A DNA stretch of 31,142 nucleotides, taken from positions 1 through 31,142 of IMG/VR virus record IMGVR_UViG_3300025110_000075; one strand, written 5' to 3'. Below, in pieces: positions 24,894-31,142 of the stretch. The translations under genes and the position numbers were made by a program. Source of the DNA: a virus. Positions within the stretch are counted from its first letter, which is position 1; each line of letters begins with the position of its first letter. The notes under the pieces were generated by a model that was not told the origin of the DNA, made no database searches, and saw only the letters and a program-made list of their open reading frames with translations.

Positions 24894-25010
24894 TCAAGAG
24901 AGGGTTGTTACCGACATGTCGTCAGATTCTTCTTTCTTTTTAGCAGGTGCCTTTTTAGTAGGCTTGGATTCAGCAGGACGCTGAGCTTCTTCGTAGGGTC
25001 GTACAGTCAT
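24894..25010 (-). CDS. 38-aa charged small protein after hli
   Basis: ATG 25010 overlaps the hli stop (TAATG) and gives MTVRPYEEAQRPAESKPTKK, then APAKKKEESDDMSVTTLS. It is low-complexity, Lys/Ala/Pro/Glu-rich and probably disordered. No function recognised. Its coupling to hli and fit between genes is the main support. Confidence 0.6.
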   Translation of the reverse strand: MTVRPYEEAQRPAESKPTKKAPAKKKEESDDMSVTTLS

Positions 25011-25204
25011 TACCAAATACCAGGGATAATTTGTCCAGTTACAAAATAGCTACCACAAGCAGCAATGATGCCAAGCATAGCAAGCCTGCCATTAGTTCTT
25101 TCTGCACGCTCGTTGTGGCTTTCGGTGTACTTCTCATCAAATGTCATAGGTGGTTCTTTTGCGTAGATGTTTGTGCGACCGCCGTCTTCAGTAATAGTTG
25201 TCAT
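25010..25204 (-). CDS. hli: High-light-inducible protein (one-helix Lhc-like)
   Basis: 64 aa with the Hli/chlorophyll-binding motif ERTNGRLAMLGI (Glu and Asn/His-type ligands and the Arg salt-bridge partner) leading into one membrane helix, LGIIAACGSYFVTGQIIPGI. Hli proteins bind chlorophyll and help protect or assemble photosystem II. The N-terminal 30 residues are soluble and charged. It is coupled to the scaffold gene (ATGA overlap) and so expressed with head genes. It is usually found with psbA in cyanopodoviruses, as here. Confidence 0.96.
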   Translation of the reverse strand: MTTITEDGGRTNIYAKEPPMTFDEKYTESHNERAERTNGRLAMLGIIAACGSYFVTGQIIPGIW

Positions 25205-25983
25205 CGGAAGGTCACATCAGATCGTTCAAGTTTTTCAAGGACATCGTTGCGGTAAGCAGGATCACGGTCATACCGTGGATCAGCAATAGCAGAAACAACT
25301 TCTTCCTGACTACGGAAGACATCACTACTATTGTTGGCAGCTTTACCAGTCAGCATTCGTCCTTCAAATCCATTACTAGAGTCGTACTGTGCTTTCAATC
25401 CATTGACCATCATTTGAATAGCATCAGAATTACCAGTAGCAATGATGTCGTCGTAAGCTTCAATCTGTGATTCGGACATGTTATTACTTGCCCAATCAAT
25501 GACTTTATTATATTCAGCATCACCACCAACCGAGTTCTTAATAGCATTTACTTCACTATCAGAAAGCTCGACTGGCTCAGCAGCTTCGGGTTGAGGTGCA
25601 TTGGCTTGCATCTCCATGTATGCCTGGACAAGGTCTTGGCTACTCATCTCTGAGAACTTAGACATCATCTCTTTAGACAACTCACCCTTCTCTGCATACT
25701 CAGTAGATGCATCAGTGATTAAAGTTTGAGCAGGGGAAACTTCAGGCTCTTCTGTTTCTTCTTGGGAAGGCTCAGCTTCTCCCTGCTCATCTTCAGAACT
25801 TTCTCCAAGTTTCTTTTGGAGTTCAACGTACGCTTTTTCAAGGTCTGCGGCTGACTTATATTTACCAGCCAACAGTTGTTCCTGTTGTTCTTTAAGCTCC
25901 TGACCTACCTGAAGTGAGTCCTGTTCTTCATCAGTAAGTACATCAGCTTCAGGGGTGGGATCGTAGGAAAGTGTTTCTGCCAT
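25201..25983 (-). CDS. Head scaffolding protein (T7 gp9-like)
   Basis: 260 aa, strongly acidic and helical, as scaffolds are. Segments include LTDEEQDSLQVGQELKEQQE, LLAGKYKSAADLEKAYVELQ (a typical scaffold N-terminal helix) and the C-terminal YRNDVLEKLERSDV, probably the basic end that touches the capsid protein. It lies directly after portal (TAATG overlap). In T7 it is followed by capsid; here hli, barrel and psbA genes intervene. Confidence 0.9.
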   Translation of the reverse strand: MAETLSYDPTPEADVLTDEEQDSLQVGQELKEQQEQLLAGKYKSAADLEKAYVELQKKLGESSEDEQGEAEPSQEETEEPEVSPAQTLITDASTEYAEKGELSKEMMSKFSEMSSQDLVQAYMEMQANAPQPEAAEPVELSDSEVNAIKNSVGGDAEYNKVIDWASNNMSESQIEAYDDIIATGNSDAIQMMVNGLKAQYDSSNGFEGRMLTGKAANNSSDVFRSQEEVVSAIADPRYDRDPAYRNDVLEKLERSDVTFR

Positions 25984-27530
25984 TATTCAGTAGGTTGTTC
26001 TTCGGGTTGTCCCATCATGGCTTGTTCAGCCATTGGTGTTTTTGCAAGTTGACCAGCCTGACCAACAAGTGATTGACCAATCTGATCTTGCTGTTGTTGC
26101 TGCATTTCTTGTGCCATCTGCTCTTCAGTCTTAATAAGATTGAGAGCTTCAATACCTTGTGCAGCAGCAAGACGCTTGATGACCTCAGAAGGATTGATGT
26201 ACTTCATCAACGCTTCAGGTCCAAGTGTCTGTGCAATTGTTCCCATAAAGTTTGCAAGACTTTCTCGGTCTTGACCACGACCCAGCGCATTCACACCAGC
26301 AACAATCTGTGGTCGAACAAACTCCTTAGGGATCTTGGGTAGCTGTCCATTCCTTTGCAGAACCATCATGATCCTGTTCAGGTATGGGACAAGGAACTCA
26401 ACGGTCAGCAGACTGAAGAGACCGCCAAGCTGTTGCTCTAGTTCGAGCTGTGTGAGGCGTACCTCTTCTGCTGTGGTTCGTTCTGACTGTCGAATGTTGA
26501 GTTGCAGGAAGGCTTCACCAATACGACGTTCGATTTGCTGCGCCATGTTGGCGGCAGTTGCGAAGTCTGCTGTCTTACCAACCTGTACGACAGAAACATC
26601 ATCAGGTCTTCCCTGAATGATGGCACCGTTACCCGCCTTAGCGAGTGAGCCTGGCTTGGTAGTACTAGATGGTGACACCATAAATACAACCTTTGCAGCG
26701 GCTGCACTGCCTTCGATGAGTGCCTGGCTGAGTGAGTCAAGTGCACGGAAGTCACCAAGGAATTCCTCAACACGACCCCTGCCATAGTCCTCACCATCAA
26801 CAGTGTTGAACCTAAGAGGCAGCCAAGGGCTTGCATTCTTAGGAGCGGTGCTACGGCTACCAGGAATAACCTTGTCAAAGACCTCCTGGTGCCACACCCA
26901 GCGGCCATTATCTAGCTTGACATGGGTATAGACATCGCATTCTTTTTCGTTGCTCTGAGAGCCATCTACAACGCTCTTGTCGTCGTAACCAATCTCACCT
27001 AGCAACTCTTTGCTGATCATTTCTTTCGTAACGATCTCAAGAACATTGCCATTGCCGTCACGGTTAATAACAAACCGATTCAATGGGAAGTTCTTCAGAC
27101 CATCTTTGCCCATAAAGACAAGGGCGTTACCAGAGACAATCAAATGCTTGATTGCCTGGTGTACTACAACGCGGTCATTAGAAGCGGCGATGTAATCCAT
27201 GATGATCCGCTCAATCTTGCTGAACGAAAGGTCCAGTTCACTGCGGATCTCTGGGGAATCCATCTCACCCAACTTATCGTCACGTACCTGTAGCTTGAAG
27301 AAGGAAGTCTGGGGTGGTAACAACGCCAGCATCAGTTTGGATGCCAGCGTTACAACAGCTTTAGCTCCTACGGATTGCCAAGGAAGAGGCAACCGCTTGC
27401 GGGAGTTAACTGAGGAGGTGTCTTCAGTAAGCAGGTACGGCAACGTCAGCTCAGAACAATCAACAGCAGTACTCAGAAAAGAGTTGCGTTGAGATGAGAG
27501 CCGGTCGTAGCACATACGTGCACTAGACAT
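25983..27530 (-). CDS. Portal / head-tail connector protein (T7 gp8-like)
   Basis: 515 aa (T7 gp8 is 536). Conserved segments: LTLPYLLTEDTS near residue 30, PLPWQSVGAKAVVTLASKLM LALLPP, TTAEEVRLTQLELEQQLGGL (the long helix region), and a Gln/Met-rich C-terminus (EMQQQQQDQ, MMGQPEEQP). Forms the dodecameric portal vertex. It overlaps the small upstream protein by 8 nt. Confidence 0.96.
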   Translation of the reverse strand: MSSARMCYDRLSSQRNSFLSTAVDCSELTLPYLLTEDTSSVNSRKRLPLPWQSVGAKAVVTLASKLMLALLPPQTSFFKLQVRDDKLGEMDSPEIRSELDLSFSKIERIIMDYIAASNDRVVVHQAIKHLIVSGNALVFMGKDGLKNFPLNRFVINRDGNGNVLEIVTKEMISKELLGEIGYDDKSVVDGSQSNEKECDVYTHVKLDNGRWVWHQEVFDKVIPGSRSTAPKNASPWLPLRFNTVDGEDYGRGRVEEFLGDFRALDSLSQALIEGSAAAAKVVFMVSPSSTTKPGSLAKAGNGAIIQGRPDDVSVVQVGKTADFATAANMAQQIERRIGEAFLQLNIRQSERTTAEEVRLTQLELEQQLGGLFSLLTVEFLVPYLNRIMMVLQRNGQLPKIPKEFVRPQIVAGVNALGRGQDRESLANFMGTIAQTLGPEALMKYINPSEVIKRLAAAQGIEALNLIKTEEQMAQEMQQQQQDQIGQSLVGQAGQLAKTPMAEQAMMGQPEEQPTE

Positions 27531-27783
27531 TCAGACCTCCAGTGCTTCCACCACCTTGAGGAGTGTTGAGAGGAATCTTCAGTGAGTCAGTTCCTTTTTT
27601 TGAACGAACATCAGTTGATTTCTTCTTACCATACTGAACGTTAGGCTTAGTTTCTTGTTCAACTTTCAGTGCATCTTGTGGTTTTGGAAGTGGCTTAGGA
27701 GCTTGTGGTGGTGCTGGAGTTGGAGGAGCTGGAGCAGGTGGTTCGATTTTTGGTGTTGATGGTGTAGAGCGGTTAAAGCACAT
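27523..27783 (-). CDS. 86-aa proline-rich protein before portal
   Basis: The likely start is ATG 27783 (MCFNRS…), which overlaps the preceding stop as TAATG; the frame also opens 9 codons earlier. N-terminal half is Pro/Ala-rich (KIEPPAPAPPTPAPPQAPKP), then basic (YGKKKSTDVRSKKGTDSLKI), then PLNTPQGGGSTGGLNV. The short protein with MCF start and Gly-rich C-terminus is of a type common just before phage portal or head genes; function unknown. Confidence 0.75.
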   Translation of the reverse strand: MCFNRSTPSTPKIEPPAPAPPTPAPPQAPKPLPKPQDALKVEQETKPNVQYGKKKSTDVRSKKGTDSLKIPLNTPQGGGSTGGLNV

Positions 27784-27965
27784 TAGAATTGCATTCGTTG
27801 TTTGAACCATTCGACGACATGACGTTGTCCAGCTCTATACATGAGCTGACTTAGGTCATCGCCAGGAGTGGGGTTAACAGGTGGAAAGATTTCTTCGAGT
27901 TCTTCGTAGATCTGCTCAAGGTTTGGTCCGAGGATTGCCTCAAGCGTATTGGGGGAGGTTGACAT
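27783..27965 (-). CDS. 60-aa small protein before the pre-portal gene
   Basis: Likely start ATG 27965 (MSTSPNTLEAILGPNLEQIY), continuing EELEEIFPPVNPTPGDDLSQ and LMYRAGQRHVVEWFKQRMQF. Acidic first half; the C-terminal part GDDLSQLMYRAGQRHVVEWF looks like a short helical module seen in small T7-like phage proteins. Starts 26 nt inside the end of nrdB exon 2. No function recognised. Confidence 0.75.
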   Translation of the reverse strand: MSTSPNTLEAILGPNLEQIYEELEEIFPPVNPTPGDDLSQLMYRAGQRHVVEWFKQRMQF

Positions 27966-28212
27966 TTGAGTGCTCAAAGAAAGCTGGCATACGAGCTGCT
28001 TTTGTTTCGGAAAGCTCAGGGGCTTTGCCTTCATACATCAAGCGATCACTAGAATCCAGCCAAAATTTTTTACTTAGATATTTATCGGCGTGCTCACCAA
28101 GAGGTTGCATTACCCAATTGATAGTTGCCTTCCTGAGTTTATCAAGAGAAGGACTGATGTTATACCCCAGCTCAGTATGAACCAGACTATTGGCAGCCAC
28201 ATGAATTTGTTC
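27940..28212 (-). CDS. nrdB: nrdB exon 2: ribonucleotide reductase small subunit, C-terminal part
   Basis: Second exon of the interrupted nrdB. It starts directly at the 3' splice site and reads EQIHVAANSLVHTELG, giving E148 and H151 of the second ExxH metal-ligand pair once joined to exon 1. The C-terminus ends ARMPAFFEHSNVNLPQYA; a C-terminal tail with the aromatic residue is usual in class I small subunits for docking to NrdA. The open frame could also be started by TTG at 28215, but that TTG is intron sequence, so it is not an independent gene. Stop TGA-type end at 27940 precedes the 60-aa gene. Confidence 0.9.
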   Translation of the reverse strand, partial: EQIHVAANSLVHTELGYNISPSLDKLRKATINWVMQPLGEHADKYLSKKFWLDSSDRLMYEGKAPELSETKAARMPAFFEHSNVNLPQYA

Positions 28213-28446
28213 CAAGTGTTATCGTAAAGGCTCTTTATCCTTTACTTCTGCATCTTTACCATTGATGCAGGTCAGACTATATCTTCACCAAAAGGTGCTA
28301 GGCACTCGTGTCTCCATTACTGTGTTGCCACTCGGGAGTTAGTCGTTGAACCTTCCAGCTTGTGGGCTGGCTTGGCTGCTGATTGTCCAATATAGGAGGA
28401 GTTCCAGCAATTCACCTAGTTTTTTATAGTAGGGACCAACAAATCA
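28213..28446 (-). ncRNA. Group I intron (234 nt, no ORF) in nrdB
   Basis: Self-splicing intron. Core elements on the minus strand: P1 formed by exon AGTAGAGAT with intron GTCCCTACT, including the U·G pair at the 5' splice site; P3 CTAGG/CCTAG; P7 GACTA (28344..28340)/TAGTC (28279..28275) within GGTTCAACGACTA and AAGATATAGTC, the conserved R and S blocks; AATCAGCAGCC as Q; P8 CACC-TTTT-GGTG; P9 TGCATC/GATGCA; a further hairpin GTAAAGG/CCTTTAC; terminal G before exon 2. Splicing joins GAT|GAA in frame and removes the TGA that would end exon 1. It holds no endonuclease gene. Confidence 0.95.
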
Positions 28447-28887
28447 ATCTCTACTTATGTCTGCGGAAACTGTTCTCATACCAGCGTCACCATTAAAGCG
28501 AAAGAATGGTAAAAGAACGAAGAAGATCGCACGCTCGGCAACAAGTGCTTTGGTGATCGTGTGATCTGGATGTGCCTCCCAAGCGGCTTTAAGCCTAAGG
28601 GCTTCTGCCTCAGCTTTTTCATCAACGCCGTAAGCATTGGCGATGTAACCAAGTGCGAGGTCGTGATTCTCTTCGTCCTTGACATTGGACAGTAGGAGTT
28701 CCCTTGCATTACTCGGTACGTCAGAGGAGAGAGCATTAGTAATAAAATCTCCCACAGGTAGTTCCATATGCCTCAATGCAAGTGCACGGAAGATCGTTGC
28801 TTCCGCACCTTCTTTGCATGTACCGGCAGTTGTCTGGACAGGAGTCCATTTTCTTTTTCGATTGATTAGTTTTTGATACGGGTTCAT
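28447..28887 (-). CDS. nrdB: nrdB exon 1: ribonucleotide reductase small subunit, N-terminal part
   Basis: First 147 residues of a ferritin-like class I small subunit (237 aa after splicing). Metal-ligand candidates in order: E42 (HMELPVGDF), E72-x-x-H75 (DEENHDLAL), E118 (LVAERAIFF), then E148/H151 from exon 2. The residue four after H75, where the radical Tyr normally sits, is Leu79. Reading on past the 5' splice site gives a TGA immediately, a false C-terminus of ISRD. ATG 28887 overlaps the nrdA stop (ATGA). The product pairs with NrdA to make dNTPs for phage DNA. Confidence 0.93.
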
Positions 28888-30269
28888 TCTTGACAGTCAC
28901 AGGTAGGTTCAACCTCAGGTTCGAGGAGTCCTTCCAAGTAAGCTTCAACGTCTTCTTCATCCAATGCAGCATATGCACTTGACTTATCTTGTACGTCCCC
29001 CATTACTTGCAAGGAGTAGTAAAGGGAGGTTTGAGGAGATTCCAACCACTCTTCGATAAAGGCGTTGTCATAGTTGACAACATCACTCCAACTGTTGAAG
29101 CTATACCCGTGAAGAAGTCCCGTGCGGTCGAGTAAAACCATGATGCCATCAGCAACACGCTTGTAGTTTTCCCAACCGACTTCACTAGCGATCTCTACAT
29201 CGCCATAGTTATATGTTTGTACCCCGAACGTACCGCTGTCGCGGTCTACCGTCCGGCTGATAGGCGGAGCGATTTCTGGTGTTGCAGTAAAGCCATCCAG
29301 ATCCTTGCTTCGATAACTGCAGGAGGCAGTGGGTGCGATAGCAAAGGCTCGAACCATATCATTAGAACGAGCAATCTGGGCGGCAGAATCAACGCCAGAG
29401 GCAAGGGCAGAAACCAGTTCATAGGCTGGTGTGCGTACCACTTCTCCTGCATTGAAATTGACCAGAGCAACTCCGAACTGCTCATAAGTTATGCCGTACC
29501 GCCGTAGGAGATTGGCAAGTCCGAGCATTCCGAGTCCGACTTGTCGGTCAGTTTTGCTTGGCAAATACTCTCCTGAATCGCCAACCCCAGTTCGACCATG
29601 GAGTTCGCACAGTTGGGACATCCCTTCAGTAAAAGCTCGCGGAATGTCGGCATATTCACAGGCAGAGAGATTAACGTGCTGTAGTAAGCAGGTTCCCCTA
29701 GACGGCAAGTACACTTCAAGACAAACGTTTCCTCGAATTCGGTTTCCATCATTGTCATACTTAACTTTGTTTAGCCAAATGTCACCTGACTTGATTCCAT
29801 GTAAAAGTTCCTCCTTAAACGTACACTTCTCCCACCATTCTTTGGTGATGTTGATGCATCGTTTGACCCAAGGTAGTTCGGATCGAGGAGCAAGAATAAA
29901 GTCACGAGCATCAGGGTGGGATAAATCAAGGTGGCAAACAATCGCACCATTGCGATAGGTTCCACCACGCCTGAGGATCTCATTTAATGTCGAATAGATT
30001 TTTGCAAAGGAGACGGGTCCGCTAGCAATGAGCTTGTCATTTCCCTTTGTTGATTCCGTTCCCTTGGGTCGTAGTTTCGACAGGTGAATCGCGCAACCTG
30101 CTCCATTTCGTAGAGCATGACTAGCAAATTTCCAGCTTGCTTCAATTCCATTGGGACCCTCCATTGAGTCTTCAACAGTGAACACCGTGCACGACACCGG
30201 CAGCCTGGACGTTGGATTATCCATCCAAGATTGGACACGTCCCGTGCGAGAAATATATGAGGTGGTCAT
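28884..30269 (-). CDS. nrdA: Ribonucleotide reductase large (catalytic) subunit
   Basis: 461 aa, much shorter than E. coli NrdA and without the N-terminal ATP-cone. Catalytic features: C27 (PVSCTVF), NVCLE (N181, C183, E185) and C194 (GTCLLQHVNL), then PTASCSY for substrate phosphate. SLYYSLQ (Y417, Y418) matches the class I radical-transfer Tyr pair, and the C-terminus PTCDCQE carries the shuttle cysteines. With the ferritin-like partner next door this is a class I enzyme, although short cyanophage forms have been labelled class II. It supplies deoxynucleotides during infection. Overlaps mazG and nrdB by 4 nt each (ATGA). Confidence 0.95.
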   Translation of the reverse strand: MTTSYISRTGRVQSWMDNPTSRLPVSCTVFTVEDSMEGPNGIEASWKFASHALRNGAGCAIHLSKLRPKGTESTKGNDKLIASGPVSFAKIYSTLNEILRRGGTYRNGAIVCHLDLSHPDARDFILAPRSELPWVKRCINITKEWWEKCTFKEELLHGIKSGDIWLNKVKYDNDGNRIRGNVCLEVYLPSRGTCLLQHVNLSACEYADIPRAFTEGMSQLCELHGRTGVGDSGEYLPSKTDRQVGLGMLGLANLLRRYGITYEQFGVALVNFNAGEVVRTPAYELVSALASGVDSAAQIARSNDMVRAFAIAPTASCSYRSKDLDGFTATPEIAPPISRTVDRDSGTFGVQTYNYGDVEIASEVGWENYKRVADGIMVLLDRTGLLHGYSFNSWSDVVNYDNAFIEEWLESPQTSLYYSLQVMGDVQDKSSAYAALDEEDVEAYLEGLLEPEVEPTCDCQE

Positions 30270-30649
30270 GGGTTAACTAGATCGTTCAATACAGGTGGTT
30301 TGTAGTTAGGTCCCTTCAGGACTTTGCCGTCAGCTCGGCGGATAGGTGTACCGTCCAAACCAAGCTTTGACATGTTTGATTTATGGACACGGTCTAGTGC
30401 TTCCTCTAGATCCCATTCCATATTTTCTGCGTACTGAAAGCAGACATAGACAAGATCTGCCAGCTCTTTCAGTTCAGCTTCGTAAGGTTCATTGTAAAAT
30501 GCACTGCGGAACTCTTGGTATTCCTCAGCGATCAAAGCCAGTTGCATAGTCCGGTTCTCCGAACTGTTCTGAATCCCATAGGCTGAGCGGAATTGTATTG
30601 CTTGATCGCTCGGACTCTTCGAGGTGCAGTGTTGTGTTGTGGAGTTCAT
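30266..30649 (-). CDS. MazG-like nucleotide pyrophosphohydrolase
   Basis: Helical NTP-PPase of the MazG/HisE superfamily. The core QLALIAEEYQEFRSAF and ELKELADLVYVCFQYAENM carry the EExxE and ExxD metal motifs; the C-terminus GTPIRRADGKVLKGPNYKPP is the usual tail of phage members. Start ATG 30649 keeps the first helix (QAIQFRSAYGI), giving 127 aa; a shorter start at 30547 (MQLAL) has a better Shine-Dalgarno (GGAG) but would lack that helix. With the long start it overlaps the DUF3310 gene by 125 nt. It may adjust nucleotide or ppGpp pools; substrate unknown. Confidence 0.85.
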   Translation of the reverse strand: MNSTTQHCTSKSPSDQAIQFRSAYGIQNSSENRTMQLALIAEEYQEFRSAFYNEPYEAELKELADLVYVCFQYAENMEWDLEEALDRVHKSNMSKLGLDGTPIRRADGKVLKGPNYKPPVLNDLVNP

Positions 30650-30824
30650 TCTCAAGGTAGTGGATAGCCTTTTTAAGATCTTCGATCTCTGTTTGAGGAC
30701 TCTTGAAACCGGCTCGGCAAATATATTTAATAGCATTGCCTCGAAAGTAATTTAGTCCTTGATCTCTAATGAAGTCCCAGACTTCGATGGATCCGCGGGT
30801 GTAGTGGGTGGGTGATTCGGCCAC
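30525..30824 (-). CDS. DUF3310 protein (T7 gp1.7-like nucleotide kinase family)
   Basis: 99 aa. The DUF3310 core is plain: HYTRGSIEVWDFIRDQGLNY, then FRGNAIKYICRAGFKS and LKKAIHYLENEL. In T7 the related gp1.7 has nucleotide kinase activity and affects ddT sensitivity, but most members are uncharacterised. The C-terminal 30 residues after the domain (SERSSNTIPLSLWDSEQFGE) are encoded in the stretch shared with mazG. It starts 73 nt before the upstream gene ends. Confidence 0.9.
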   Translation of the reverse strand: MAESPTHYTRGSIEVWDFIRDQGLNYFRGNAIKYICRAGFKSPQTEIEDLKKAIHYLENELHNTTLHLEESERSSNTIPLSLWDSEQFGEPDYATGFDR

Positions 30825-30961
30825 TTAGTAACTAGATTGGATACGGTGTTGGAAAGACAGAAGTTTTGCTTCTGTAATGCAAGGAAGACTGTGATGATGT
30901 CTTCCTTATCTGCTTCAGGTAGAAGATCCTCAAGCCTTCTTAGCTTGAAGCTCTGCTCCAT
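30752..30961 (-). CDS. 69-aa conserved small protein between exonuclease and DUF3310
   Basis: Core MEQSFKLRRLEDLLPEADKE, then DIITVFLALQKQNFCLSNTV and NLVTKW is a helical, conserved-looking segment I associate with marine cyanophage small proteins next to replication genes; the rest (PNHPPTTPADPSKSGTSLEI) is encoded in the overlap with DUF3310. The start is uncertain: ATG 30961 gives 69 aa, ATG 31024 gives 90 aa with a longer overlap into the exonuclease gene. Function unknown. Confidence 0.7.
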   Translation of the reverse strand: MEQSFKLRRLEDLLPEADKEDIITVFLALQKQNFCLSNTVSNLVTKWPNHPPTTPADPSKSGTSLEIKD

Positions 30962-31142
30962 CGTCAGTTCTGTCACTGGCATCGGTAGGACACCAGGGGA
31001 TGACTGTTCGTCTAGTGGAGTCATACTCTTTATTGGTAAGGATCTTTGCAAGGCGTGCATTCACTAAGGCATCCTCTTCAGTCAAGTCTTTGTCTGTAAA
31101 CGCCTTTAAAACGGTGTCCCAGGTATAACCACACTCATCAAA
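30930..31142 (-). CDS. Exonuclease (T7 gp6-like), C-terminal end, cut by window edge
   Basis: Frame open from the right edge to TGA at 30930. It reads FDECGYTWDTVLKAFTDKDL, then TEEDALVNARLAKILTNKEY and DSTRRTVIPWCPTDASDRTD. The pattern 'W..v...f...gLTeedAL..ARlArIL....YD…w.P' matches the C-terminal end of T7 gp6-type 5'-3' exonucleases, and the location (just before the nucleotide genes and head genes) fits. Only 70 residues are visible, so the active site is not seen. Confidence 0.75.
   Translation of the reverse strand, partial: FDECGYTWDTVLKAFTDKDLTEEDALVNARLAKILTNKEYDSTRRTVIPWCPTDASDRTDDGAELQAKKA

Noticed and set aside
27940-28215. Stand-alone 91-aa gene starting with TTG
   Set aside because: The TTG is the last intron bases; the protein is the C-terminal exon of nrdB.
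28213-28446. Simple intergenic spacer or deletion between two nrdB fragments (pseudogene)
   Set aside because: The spacer contains the group I core with matching P3, P7, P8 and P1 pairing, and joining the exons restores the frame exactly.

Overview
The window is about 31 kb of a T7-like (podovirus) cyanophage genome, and every gene lies on the minus strand. The T7-type order of structural genes (connector/portal, scaffold, capsid, tail tubes A and B, internal virion proteins, tail fibre, terminases) shows a T7-like phage. The psbA (photosystem II D1) and hli (high-light-inducible) genes, plus a phage ribonucleotide reductase of the marine cyanophage type, point to a phage of marine Synechococcus or Prochlorococcus. 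I cannot tell which host, nor name the isolate.

In transcription order (right to left): the 3' end of a gp6-like exonuclease, a small conserved protein, a DUF3310 protein and a MazG-like pyrophosphohydrolase lead into nrdA and nrdB. This is the nucleotide-supply module. nrdB is split by a 234-nt group I intron (28213..28446) exactly inside the second metal-binding ExxH motif; without splicing it would read as two unrelated genes. Next come two small proteins, portal and scaffold. A host-interaction island follows: hli, three tiny ORFs, a small outer-membrane-barrel-like protein, psbA, two more small ORFs and a tRNA-like hairpin. Then come the major capsid protein, a strong terminator, tail tubes A and B, a gp13-like GNAT protein, and internal virion proteins gp14-, gp15- (with a C-terminal lytic transglycosylase domain) and gp16-like.

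After the virion core lie the adhesion genes: a T7-type tail fibre with 90-bp repeats, a 156-aa structural protein, and an 815-aa LamG/SPRY adhesin with a probable accessory protein. The late/lysis-packaging end follows: small membrane or secreted proteins in the place of the T7 holin/spanin genes, the small terminase, two or three small His-Me-finger/HNH-type proteins, a second strong terminator and the large terminase, which is cut by the left edge.

Genes are packed tightly, many with TAATG or ATGA stop/start overlaps, and some right-hand genes overlap by tens of bases. No stretch over 300 bases lacks a gene. The longest non-coding pieces are the nrdB intron (234 nt), the ~156 nt before the capsid gene (tRNA-like hairpin and a palindrome) and the ~95 nt between the barrel gene and psbA (stem-loop). 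I see no CRISPR array, insertion sequence, rRNA or complete canonical tRNA.
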